IMG/VR virus record: IMGVR_UViG_3300017706_001656
Location: 1-29,392 of that record
Direction: 5' to 3' (one strand)
Source: a virus
Length of the DNA stretch: 29,392 nt
The first letter of the stretch is position 1. Every line of letters starts with the position of its first letter. Shown piece after piece: positions 1 through 5,826 of the stretch. The translations under genes and the position numbers were made by a program. The notes below the pieces were generated by a model. That model was given only the letters and a program-made list of their open reading frames with translations. It searched no databases and had not been told where the DNA came from.

Positions 1-1
1 A

Positions 2-325
2 GTTGTACCTGTAGTTCGTTACGATATTATTAGCGCAGAGCTTTACAAAGCCAAGATTAGTTATCCTGAAGAGTTTACAAGCAGTCCTGGACTGAATGAT
101 GTTGTAAACTGGACAGGCAGTGTAACAGTAAGTCAGACTTCAGACGAGTCAATGGCATCATTTGAGACAAACAAAGTAGAGTATAATAACACTACTGAGT
201 ATGATTTAGATGTGCAAGGCAGCGTTTGGTTTGATATTACTTCATCTGCAGACTACGGTTATGATAAGTCCTTCCCTGGTGGAGACTATCAGGCAACTGT
301 AACTGCGGAGTGTATTGCACTGTAA
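2..325 (+). CDS. 3' end of a secreted or virion beta-sandwich-like protein (partial)
   Basis: The frame starting at base 2 is open from the left edge to a TAA at 323-325 and gives 107 residues; the start lies outside the window. The sequence is rich in Thr, Ser, Val and aromatic residues in alternating patterns and ends in a strand-like segment (GGDYQATVTAECIAL). A terminal G-x-Y-x-x-T-V strand of this sort is seen in chaperone-usher pilins and spore coat U/DUF4402-type secreted proteins. That resemblance is by eye and weak. The next gene starts within its stop codon (TAATG) and encodes a secreted, chaperone-like protein, which makes a pilin-like or surface role attractive. A structural virion protein with an Ig-like fold is the main alternative. 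Coding status is secure; function is not. Confidence 0.6.
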   Translation, partial: VVPVVRYDIISAELYKAKISYPEEFTSSPGLNDVVNWTGSVTVSQTSDESMASFETNKVEYNNTTEYDLDVQGSVWFDITSSADYGYDKSFPGGDYQATVTAECIAL

Positions 326-699
326 TGCAATTCTGGGTTGTATTACTTGGTGTGTTAACTCATGGCTTCGTTTGGAGTCATGAGTTAACCCCCACTTATC
401 CTACATTAGAGACTTCTTATATGTCAGGAGTTCTCAAAGCAGAAATGCACTTATTCAATAGTCGAAAGGATGTCAACTATTATTCAGTCTCAGTCTACGA
501 TAAAGACTGGAAGCCTGTCAAATTTGCAACGGAAAGCAAAATCATACAAATGGATTATCTAGATCATAAAGATATAGAGGTCTATGTTCGCAAAACAGAT
601 CAAGAAAAAGCACACTATATTTGCACTAAATCGAAAATCCTAAAAGGTAAGAGTGCACCGACATTACTCGCATCAAGGATTTGTTCAAAAATAAAATAA
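325..699 (+). CDS. secreted small protein, resembles the N-terminal domain of a periplasmic pilus chaperone
   Basis: The ATG at 325 overlaps the preceding stop (TAATG), giving 124 residues; a GTG at 310 in the same frame would add five residues but lies inside the upstream gene and makes a poorer signal sequence. Residues 1-23 look like a signal peptide (hydrophobic WVVLLGVLTHGFVW, then SHE). The rest is a strand-rich domain with a Pro-x-x-Glu-Thr start, a W-x-P-V-x-F centre and a YICTKS...RICSKIK end with two Cys that could form a disulfide in the periplasm. The overall look (a strand with FNSRKDVNYYSVSVYDKDW, Arg/Lys-rich final strand) recalls the N-terminal Ig-like domain of PapD-type chaperones, without the second domain. 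Adjacency to a pilin-like protein supports this, but no catalytic or family-defining motif is present. Treat as secreted protein of unknown function. Confidence 0.55.
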   Translation: MQFWVVLLGVLTHGFVWSHELTPTYPTLETSYMSGVLKAEMHLFNSRKDVNYYSVSVYDKDWKPVKFATESKIIQMDYLDHKDIEVYVRKTDQEKAHYICTKSKILKGKSAPTLLASRICSKIK

Positions 700-708
700 G
701 AGGCAAGC

Positions 709-1131
709 GTGAAAAAGATAGTTTTATTGGCACTACTGGTAAGTAGTTCGACATGGGGACAAGGATCACTGAATCTGAACATCCCTCAGTCGAATCAAAC
801 CCATGCTCAAGATAAAATTAGATCAGGCAACGTTGATTGTCAGAATGCTATAGGTTCCTCTACGAATTTCGAGTTTGGAGTAGTTGGTATTATTGAACAG
901 GGTGATAGCCCTTTTGCTACTCAAATTCAAGAAGTACAAGATCAAGAATATCGAGACGTAGGAGTATACGCAAGGATAAATATTCCTATCGGTGGACCAA
1001 AAGAACGTATCAACTGTAACACTCTGTATCAGTTGGAGCTAACAAAGAAACGTCTAGAAGTAGAAAAGCTACAGCGTGAGGTTATGCAATTACGTCAGCT
1101 TCAATTCACAGACGATGTTGAGGAAAAATAA
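709..1131 (+). CDS. secreted periplasmic/outer-membrane-associated protein with helical C-terminus
   Basis: GTG start at 709 with a purine-rich site (AGAGG) just upstream, nine bases after the previous stop. 140 residues. Residues 1-17 form a clear signal peptide (MKKIVLLALLVSSSTWG, cleavage probably before Q18). The mature part has two Cys pairs in the centre (C44 in VDCQNAIG and C103 in INCNTLYQ) and a conserved-looking strand motif DVGVYARINIPIGG, followed by about 35 residues of charged heptad-like helix (LELTKKRLEVEKLQREVMQL) suited to coiled-coil oligomerisation. I recall similar 'VYARI-IP...NCNTLYELEL' proteins in marine phages but cannot name a function. It is the third consecutive exported protein, so the three may act together at the host envelope. 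Confidence 0.6.
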   Translation: MKKIVLLALLVSSSTWGQGSLNLNIPQSNQTHAQDKIRSGNVDCQNAIGSSTNFEFGVVGIIEQGDSPFATQIQEVQDQEYRDVGVYARINIPIGGPKERINCNTLYQLELTKKRLEVEKLQREVMQLRQLQFTDDVEEK

Positions 1132-1134
1132 AAA

Positions 1135-1593
1135 ATGGCAGAATTTGAAATTGCAGGAATGACATTTAAAGGCGGGAAGATGGCGGTAATATTAACTGCT
1201 CTTTCAACACTAGGAGGTGCCAGCTGGGCTGGTTTCGAGTTTTACAAAGATTACATGGATATGAAAGAAATTGTACAAAACATTGATGTAGATGCTATAG
1301 AAGCTAGAAACCAAGTTATTGAAACTAAGCTCGACAATGCTATAGAATATACACGAGATATTAAATCTGGACTAAGAGATGATATTCTTAGTATCGAGAA
1401 GCAAGCAGACCGCGTAGAAGATAAAGCCCGAAATATGGAAGAAAAAGTACGAGATATGATTGATAAAGCAAGCGAACGTTTTGAAACAAGACGAGACTCT
1501 TTAATGTCTGATAACGCTAGAGATTTAAAAGAACTAGAAAAACGATTTAGCGATAAACTACAAAAAGCACTTGATAACCCGCTCGCAGATTAG
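1135..1593 (+). CDS. membrane-anchored coiled-coil protein
   Basis: ATG at 1135, three bases after the previous stop, 152 residues. One hydrophobic segment near the N-terminus (about residues 15-35, KMAVILTALSTLGGASWAGF) could span or insert in a membrane. From about residue 40 to the end the protein is almost entirely charged helix with Ala/Ile/Leu spacing (for example KLDNAIEYTRDIKSGLRDDI), so a long parallel coiled coil is expected. Proteins of this design in phages include spanin-like, holin-associated and tail-fibre-adjacent products; none of these can be assigned here. It closes the left-hand cassette: the next gene has its own promoter. Confidence 0.6.
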   Translation: MAEFEIAGMTFKGGKMAVILTALSTLGGASWAGFEFYKDYMDMKEIVQNIDVDAIEARNQVIETKLDNAIEYTRDIKSGLRDDILSIEKQADRVEDKARNMEEKVRDMIDKASERFETRRDSLMSDNARDLKELEKRFSDKLQKALDNPLAD

Positions 1594-1611
1594 ACCTACG
1601 AAAAATAAGTG

Positions 1612-1640
1612 TTGACAATACAACCCTAACTTAGTATAAT
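1612..1640 (+). promoter_or_regulatory. sigma70 promoter P1 upstream of small terminase
   Basis: Exact TTGACA at 1612-1617, 17-base spacer, exact TATAAT at 1635-1640. Transcription would be expected to start about 1646-1648, and the small terminase ATG is at 1648. No Shine-Dalgarno sequence lies between the -10 element and the ATG, so the message would be leaderless or nearly so. Confidence 0.85.
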
Positions 1641-1647
1641 ACGAAAC

Positions 1648-2112
1648 ATGGCAAAAGAACTCACTACAATTTCACCTGAAGGGCTGGAGATAGCAAATAG
1701 TTATTTACAGTTCGGTAACATACGAGGGGTATGTGAATATCTTCAAGTGCCGGAAACACAAGTTGTAGAAGTGTTAAATAAGCGCGAAGTAAAAAAGTAC
1801 ATTGATACTGTTTACTTAGACTTAGGTTATCGCAATAAAAACAATATTGGCAATGTACTAGATAACATGATTGCTGCAAAGTTAGAAGAAGCAGAAGAAT
1901 CAGGAGTATACTCTAGTAAGGATCTAGCTGACTTATTACAAATGGCTCATAAAATGCGTATGGATGAAATCAAAGCGCAAGCAGACTTAGCAAAAGCCGA
2001 GAGCGGCAATATCAAAAACCAAACTAATGTACAGATTAATGAAGCTGTTCCGTTTGGTCAAGGTAACTATGGTAAGTTGATGGAGAAACTCCTTAAAGAT
2101 GGAACAGAATGA
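1648..2112 (+). CDS. terminase small subunit (probable)
   Basis: 154 residues. The N-terminal half is helical and HTH-like (roughly residues 10-55: SPEGLEIANSYLQFGNIRGV, then VPETQVVEVLNKREVKKYI), followed by a helical oligomerisation-like region with ADLLQMAHKMRMDEIKAQ around residues 90-110 and a short C-terminal tail that could contact the large subunit. This is the size and layout of small terminase proteins that recognise the packaging site and hand DNA to TerL. Placement upstream of the large terminase supports the call, though eight small genes intervene. It is the first gene after promoter P1 and would be translated from an unusually short or absent leader. Its end overlaps the next gene by 14 bases. 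Confidence 0.7.
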   Translation: MAKELTTISPEGLEIANSYLQFGNIRGVCEYLQVPETQVVEVLNKREVKKYIDTVYLDLGYRNKNNIGNVLDNMIAAKLEEAEESGVYSSKDLADLLQMAHKMRMDEIKAQADLAKAESGNIKNQTNVQINEAVPFGQGNYGKLMEKLLKDGTE

Positions 2113-2308
2113 TAAAGTAACAGCTCTTGAAAAAGGTCTATTTGCTCACGAAGTAATGTGCGAAGAGCGTTGGAAAACCTGTTTTCAGCGTTTGGAGGAT
2201 GTAGAAACGTCTCTTAATAGAATAGAGACTCGCATGGTAAGTATAGGTGGAACAGTAATTATGTTCCTGGCGGGGGTCATAATTACCTTGATCACCCAAT
2301 TAGGTTAA
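2099..2308 (+). CDS. small holin/XhlA-like membrane protein
   Basis: 69 residues; starts inside the end of the small terminase gene (14-base overlap, different frame), so it is probably translationally coupled. Residues 1-45 are charged and helical (RLEDVETSLNRIETRM has heptad spacing), followed by one strong C-terminal transmembrane helix (VSIGGTVIMFLAGVIITLIT) and a very short tail. An amphipathic coiled coil followed by one C-terminal helix is the plan of the haemolysin XhlA-type phage proteins associated with holins. No lysin gene is visible in this window, so a lysis role is inference; a virion or membrane-anchor role is possible. Confidence 0.55.
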   Translation: MEQNDKVTALEKGLFAHEVMCEERWKTCFQRLEDVETSLNRIETRMVSIGGTVIMFLAGVIITLITQLG

Positions 2309-2312
2309 TAGT

Positions 2313-2522
2313 ATGAGTGTATTTTTAAAAAGAGGTAAATGGTGGGGTCGCAAAGAAAGCGGAGAATCTAAACGTTTTAATACTGAGGAAGAAGCATACA
2401 CTTTTACAGGGGAAGTTAAGCCTGTACCTAAAAGACGTAAACCTAAAAAAACGTTCACAACTACTCCCAAGAAAGTAGTTAAACCTATTTCAACAAGTAT
2501 TAAAAATCCAACTAGTAACTAA
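2313..2522 (+). CDS. basic small protein, unknown function
   Basis: ATG at 2313, four bases after the previous stop; 69 residues. The N-terminus has an aromatic patch (MSVFLKRGKWWGRKESGE) and a short Glu-rich helix; the remainder is a Pro/Lys/Arg/Thr-rich, probably disordered tail (KPVPKRRKPKK). No enzymatic motif. It is the first of five consecutive very basic small genes, and could bind DNA, RNA or capsid. It is the least basic of them and could instead be a separate accessory protein. Confidence 0.55.
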   Translation: MSVFLKRGKWWGRKESGESKRFNTEEEAYTFTGEVKPVPKRRKPKKTFTTTPKKVVKPISTSIKNPTSN

Positions 2523-2550
2523 ACTTAAATTCTTCAGCTATAAACGCTAG

Positions 2551-2565
2551 GCGGTATTATACCGC
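2551..2565 (+). promoter_or_regulatory. RNA hairpin immediately upstream of a strong ribosome binding site
   Basis: The bases at 2551-2565 form a perfect inverted repeat (GCGGTA, three-base loop, TACCGC). It ends two bases before AAGGAG (2568-2573), which sits six bases from the ATG at 2580. There is no T tract after it, so it is not an intrinsic terminator. It could stabilise a processed mRNA end or keep the ribosome site clear; no protein partner can be named. Confidence 0.45.
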
Positions 2566-2579
2566 ATAAGGAGAGAAAA

Positions 2580-2675
2580 ATGCCAGCAGGTAAAGGTACA
2601 TACGGATCAAAAAGAGGTAGGCCAAAGAAGAAGAAGCCAAAGAAGAAAAAAGGTCATCGTTGTGGCTGTTCGTAA
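2580..2675 (+). CDS. 31-residue AT-hook-like basic peptide
   Basis: A very short gene with a strong Shine-Dalgarno (AAGGAG, six-base spacing). It encodes 31 residues, 13 of them Lys/Arg by my count. The centre reads KRGRPKKKKPKKKK: R-G-R-P flanked by basic residues is the AT-hook core that binds the minor groove of AT-rich DNA. The end is GHRCGCS, with two Cys and a His that could bind metal. The stop lies 14 bases inside the next gene, so the two are probably coupled. I recall peptides with a similar 'GKGTYG..RGRPKKK' opening in marine phages, with no known function. The strong ribosome site and continuity with the neighbouring basic genes are the argument that it is real. Confidence 0.6.
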   Translation: MPAGKGTYGSKRGRPKKKKPKKKKGHRCGCS

Positions 2676-2850
2676 AAGGAAAAGAAAGACAGCAAAAAAA
2701 CGTCCTATTCCTACAAATAAAAAACTATATGCAAGAGTTAAAGCAGCCACAAAACGAAAGTTTAAGGTATACCCTTCGGCCTATGCAAATGCTTATCTTG
2801 TAAAAGAATACAAGAAGAAAGGCGGTAAGTACCGTATGGGGAGAAAATAA
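2662..2850 (+). CDS. small Lys/Arg-rich protein, probable nucleic-acid-binding virion protein
   Basis: GTG start at 2662 inside the preceding small gene; 62 residues, 25 of them Lys/Arg by my count. After a purely basic N-terminus there is a short domain with regular hydrophobic and aromatic spacing: LYARVKAATKRKFKVYPSAY then ANAYLVKEYKKKGGKY. This looks like a small folded helical unit rather than random polycation. The stop overlaps the next ATG (TAATG). A similar 'LYxRVKxxxKxKF..YPSAYAN..LVKEYKxxGGKY' unit is, from memory, widespread in marine phages and some giant viruses (families of unknown function such as DUF5872); I cannot verify the membership here. Confidence 0.6.
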   Translation: MAVRKRKRKTAKKRPIPTNKKLYARVKAATKRKFKVYPSAYANAYLVKEYKKKGGKYRMGRK

Positions 2851-3140
2851 TGGCTAAACCTCGTAAAAGCGGACTCAGTAAATGGTTTAAAGAAAAGTGG
2901 GTAGATATTTCTAGGCCTAAAAAAGGTGGAGGGTATCAGTCCTGCGGAAGAAAAAAGGCAAAAGGAAAAGGTTATCCAAAATGCGTTCCAGCATCAAAAG
3001 CTGCTCGCATGACAACAAAGCAGAAAAAATCAGCTATTCGTAGAAAAAGAGCTGCAGGAAATCCTGGAGGTAAACCTACAATGGTAAAGACTTTCGTAAA
3101 AAGAAAACGCAAAGCTACTATGAAACGAAAGAGGAGATAA
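2850..3140 (+). CDS. Lys/Arg-rich protein with two Cys and paired Trp
   Basis: 96 residues, 36 Lys/Arg by my count, ATG overlapping the preceding stop. The order is: a Trp-containing N-terminal helix (GLSKWFKEKWVDISRP), a small Cys-containing segment (SCGRKKAKGKGYPKCVPASK, Cys 32 and 45), a basic helix (MTTKQKKSAIRRKRAAG), then a fully basic tail ending in KRKRKATMKRKRR. No enzyme motif. The Trp and Cys positions imply a defined fold, perhaps with a disulfide or metal site, joined to DNA-binding tails. Together with its neighbours it is a candidate component of packaged, protein-bound DNA or of the capsid interior; this is inference. Confidence 0.6.
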   Translation: MAKPRKSGLSKWFKEKWVDISRPKKGGGYQSCGRKKAKGKGYPKCVPASKAARMTTKQKKSAIRRKRAAGNPGGKPTMVKTFVKRKRKATMKRKRR

Positions 3141-3142
3141 TT

Positions 3143-3454
3143 ATGCCAAGAAAGAAAAAAAGTGGTGGACGTAAAAAAGATCCACGACTTAAACGAGCAA
3201 GAGTAAAAGGGTTTAATAAACCTCGTAGAACTCCTGGACACCCTAAAAAGTCCCATATTGTTGTAGCAAAAGTTGGGTCTAAAATCAAAACTATTCGTTT
3301 CGGCCAGCAGGGAGCTAAAACGGCAGGGAAGCCGAAGGCTGGAGAGTCAGCACGAATGAAAAAGAAACGCGCATCTTTCAAGGCAAGACATAGAAAGAAT
3401 ATAGCAAGAGGTAAGATGTCAGCAGCTTACTGGGCGGATAAAGTAAAATGGTAG
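3143..3454 (+). CDS. Lys/Arg-rich protein with conserved-looking C-terminal aromatic motif
   Basis: ATG at 3143, two bases after the previous stop, with GGAGATAATT upstream; 103 residues, 37 Lys/Arg by my count. Organisation: basic N-terminus (MPRKKKSGGRKKDPRLKRAR), a short strand-like core (SHIVVAKVGSKIKTIRFGQQ), then a helix with ARMKKKRASFKARHRKNIAR and an aromatic end (MSAAYWADKVKW). The strand core plus 'IRFGQQG...ESARMKKKRASFKARH' is a pattern I remember from many marine phage genomes, where it is a small structural-type protein without known function. Its last seven bases overlap the next gene. The five basic genes form an uninterrupted, coupled series, so probably act together. Confidence 0.65.
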   Translation: MPRKKKSGGRKKDPRLKRARVKGFNKPRRTPGHPKKSHIVVAKVGSKIKTIRFGQQGAKTAGKPKAGESARMKKKRASFKARHRKNIARGKMSAAYWADKVKW

Positions 3455-3765
3455 AAGACACTAATTATCATCCTGCAGATACAAACGGGGATGGAAACGT
3501 ATCAAAAGAAGAAGAGGCAATGTACCTCGAGTTTAAACGTAAAGAGTTAGAAGATGCAGATGCTATGCGTGATGCACAGCGTAACATGACTTGGTTTGCA
3601 CTAGGAGGGTTATTATTATACCCTTTTGCAGTCGTACTAGCATCTCTAGCTGGCTTAGATCAAGCACAGGATACCTTAGGAGATATGGCACCTACATACT
3701 TTGTAGCTGTCGCTGGTATAGTTGCAGCCTTCTTTGGTACTCAGGCAATGAAAGGTAAAAAATAA
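3448..3765 (+). CDS. membrane protein with an EF-hand calcium-binding loop
   Basis: 105 residues; overlaps the preceding gene by seven bases. Residues 10-22 contain DTNGDGNVSKEE, a canonical 12-residue EF-hand loop (Asp at 1, Asn at 3, Asp at 5, Gly at 6, Val at 8, Glu at 12). A charged helix follows (residues about 23-48), then two hydrophobic helices (about 49-71, FALGGLLLYPFAVVLASLAG, and about 83-100, YFVAVAGIVAAFFGTQAM) separated by a short polar turn. The topology is like a two-helix holin with a cytoplasmic or periplasmic calcium-sensing head. Its place between the basic proteins and a DUF1353 gene gives no further clue. Holin function is plausible, not shown. Confidence 0.65.
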   Translation: MVEDTNYHPADTNGDGNVSKEEEAMYLEFKRKELEDADAMRDAQRNMTWFALGGLLLYPFAVVLASLAGLDQAQDTLGDMAPTYFVAVAGIVAAFFGTQAMKGKK

Positions 3766-4352
3766 TGGAAACAATACTAGATTTAGCAGTAACATTTTGG
3801 CAATGGACAATAGTAATTGCAGTAATTGCAGTTAGCTATATTATTAATAAACTAGATAAACCAGATCTAAAGCGTATTAATTTTGAATATACTACAATGC
3901 CTAAGATGCAACCGCTACCTATTAAGACAGCAAGTAAAGGTTTTTGGGGTGCAATATTAATGTGGCTTACTGGCACACGTCAGTGGGTAATTACAGAAGA
4001 TTTCCACTACTGGATTGACAATCAAGCATATAAAATCCCTGCGGGTTTTCAATTTGATGGAGCTTCGGTTCCTAAGTTCTTAGCAACTTTCCTGTCTCCA
4101 GTAGGGGTTTTATTAATGGGTGGTTTAGTTCATGACTACGGTTATAAGTATGCTACTCTCATGAAGAAAGACGGTAGTAATATTGGATACCATGACCAAA
4201 AATATATGGATGGTCTTTTTAGAGACATTTGTATTGAGGTAAACGGCTTTTATGCTTTAAACTATTTAGCATATTGGGCACTACGTTTAGCAGGTTTCGT
4301 AGCATGGAACGGACATAAAAAGAGAGGTACACAACTTGAAGTATCTAAGTAA
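3765..4352 (+). CDS. DUF1353 family protein with an N-terminal membrane anchor
   Basis: 195 residues, ATG overlapping the previous stop (TAATG). Residues 8-28 are a transmembrane segment (AVTFWQWTIVIAVIAVSYII). Residues about 70-175 match the DUF1353 pattern: a WVITEDFHYWI strand, IPAGFQFDGASVPKF, then LVHDYGYKYA with a His-Asp pair and a following aspartate-containing MDGLFRDIC helix. DUF1353 proteins are found in phages and prophages; the His-Asp motif suggests a hydrolase-like or metal site but I know of no established reaction. The C-terminal hydrophobic stretch (ALNYLAYWALRLAGFVAW) may form a second membrane or packing helix. It overlaps the small membrane gene that follows by 17 bases. 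Confidence 0.75.
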   Translation: METILDLAVTFWQWTIVIAVIAVSYIINKLDKPDLKRINFEYTTMPKMQPLPIKTASKGFWGAILMWLTGTRQWVITEDFHYWIDNQAYKIPAGFQFDGASVPKFLATFLSPVGVLLMGGLVHDYGYKYATLMKKDGSNIGYHDQKYMDGLFRDICIEVNGFYALNYLAYWALRLAGFVAWNGHKKRGTQLEVSK

Positions 4353-4497
4353 GTTATTAAAACAACGTACATCTTGGGATGGGATTGTACTTATCGGAGT
4401 TTGCGGTTCCGTAATTCTACTCGGAGGTTTAGCAAAACTTTTAGCATGGGTAGGGCTAGGCTATGGCATTTGGACACTAATAAAAGAAGAAGATTAA
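4336..4497 (+). CDS. 53-residue membrane protein (TTG start)
   Basis: A frame beginning at TTG 4336, with GAGAGG at 4321-4326 as ribosome site, runs to TAA 4495-4497 and encodes 53 residues: a basic N-terminus (KYLSKLLKQR), then two hydrophobic stretches (IVLIGVCGSVILLGG and LLAWVGLGYGIWTL) ending in KEED. It fills the otherwise empty 146 bases before the large terminase and overlaps the DUF1353 gene by 17 bases, as its neighbours overlap each other. A small membrane protein of the holin/antiholin type is possible; nothing in it defines a function. Confidence 0.6.
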   Translation: MKYLSKLLKQRTSWDGIVLIGVCGSVILLGGLAKLLAWVGLGYGIWTLIKEED

Positions 4498-4498
4498 T

Positions 4499-5803
4499 AT
4501 GGCAGTTGAAGTAAGCCGAAAAGATGTACTTTCGGAAGAGTTAGTTGATTACAGATCTGAGACAAGATTTCTAAAACTTCCAGTTGATCCTTATTTGGAT
4601 TTGCTGAACATCACACCGTTGCCTTCGCAGATAGCAATTATCAATGCGATTAACAATCCTAAATATCGTTTTGTCTCTGCTGCCGTCTCCCGTCGGCAAG
4701 GCAAAACGTACATAGCCAACATTATAGGACAGCTCGTGTCTTTAGTGCCTGGTTCCAATATTTTAATCATGTCTCCCAACTATTCCTTGTCTCAGATCTC
4801 TTTTGATCTGCAAAGAAACTTAATTAAGCACTTTGATCTAGAGGTTACAAAAGATAATGCAAAAGACAAAGTGATTGAAATTTCAAATGGTTCTGCTGTA
4901 AGAATGGGTTCTGTAAATCAGGTAGATTCTTGCGTAGGCCGTTCTTATGATTTAATTATATTTGACGAAGCGGCACTAGCCGATGGAAAGGATGCCTTTA
5001 ATGTTGCACTGCGCCCTACACTTGATAAAGATAATTCTAAAGCCATATTTATATCTACTCCCCGTGGCCGTAATAACTGGTTTTCTGAGTTTTTCTATAG
5101 AGGATTCTCCGACGACTTTCCTGAATGGTGTAGTATACGTGCAACTTACAAAGATAATCCAAGAATGAGTCAAAGCGATATTGACGAAGCACGAAAGTCA
5201 ATGTCAGAAGCAGAATTTAAACAAGAGTACGAGGCTGATTTTAATACTTATGAAGGACAAATTTGGAAATTCAACTTTGAAACTCAAGTCAAAGACTTCT
5301 CTCAACTCGATACTAGTAAAATGGATGTCTTTGCAGGCTTGGATGTCGGTTACAAAGACCCGACAGCAATGTGCGTTATTGCGTATGATTGGGATACAGA
5401 ACAATACTATTTGGTGGACGAATACTTTGATGCTGAGAGAACTACTGAACAGCACGCTGCCGAAATCCAGAAGCTCATTGACCGCTGGGATATTGATTTC
5501 ATTTATATTGATTCAGCCGCTCAACAAACACGCTTTGATTTCGCGCAGAACTACGATATTTCCACCATCAACGCTAAAAAGTCCGTACTTGACGGAATTG
5601 GACATGTATCAGGAATTATTGAAAACGACGTACTGTTTGTTGACCAAGAAGCAGGACAATCATTAAGTTGTTTAGATGCATATCAGTGGGACCCAAACCC
5701 AAATCTAATGAAAGAAAAACCTAAACACAACATGGCATCTCACATGGCAGATGCGTTGCGATACGGATTATATTCATTTCAAATCTCAAATGTATCCTTT
5801 TAA
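4499..5803 (+). CDS. terL: terminase large subunit
   Basis: 434 residues. The packaging ATPase-nuclease that cuts concatemeric DNA and drives it through the portal. The ATPase domain has a Walker A SRRQGKT (residues 64-70), Walker B LIIFDE (152-157) with the catalytic Glu 157, and the coupling motif STP (186-188). The RNase H-like nuclease domain has its acidic residues at D282 (FAGLDVGYKD), D338 (IYIDSA) and D418 (HMADAL). Length and motif order are those of a complete HK97/T4-type TerL. ATG at 4499 directly follows the small membrane gene. The next gene, an HNH nuclease, follows a separate promoter. Confidence 0.97.
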   Translation: MAVEVSRKDVLSEELVDYRSETRFLKLPVDPYLDLLNITPLPSQIAIINAINNPKYRFVSAAVSRRQGKTYIANIIGQLVSLVPGSNILIMSPNYSLSQISFDLQRNLIKHFDLEVTKDNAKDKVIEISNGSAVRMGSVNQVDSCVGRSYDLIIFDEAALADGKDAFNVALRPTLDKDNSKAIFISTPRGRNNWFSEFFYRGFSDDFPEWCSIRATYKDNPRMSQSDIDEARKSMSEAEFKQEYEADFNTYEGQIWKFNFETQVKDFSQLDTSKMDVFAGLDVGYKDPTAMCVIAYDWDTEQYYLVDEYFDAERTTEQHAAEIQKLIDRWDIDFIYIDSAAQQTRFDFAQNYDISTINAKKSVLDGIGHVSGIIENDVLFVDQEAGQSLSCLDAYQWDPNPNLMKEKPKHNMASHMADALRYGLYSFQISNVSF

Positions 5804-5826
5804 TGATACCAGCTCAAAAATAGTTA

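Noticed and set aside
310-699. GTG start at 310 for the second gene
   Set aside because: It lies inside the upstream gene, lacks a ribosome site and weakens the signal peptide; ATG 325 overlaps the upstream stop in the TAATG style used across the operon.
2551-2565. The hairpin at 2551 as a terminator
   Set aside because: No T tract follows; it abuts a ribosome site instead.
2972-3381. Antisense frames opposite the basic genes
   Set aside because: Lys codons on the plus strand read as Phe on the minus strand and give artificial hydrophobic frames.
4983-5666. Two plus-strand frames inside the large terminase gene (4983-5168, 5181-5666)
   Set aside because: They lie wholly in another frame of a gene with intact motifs and have no recognisable domain or ribosome site.
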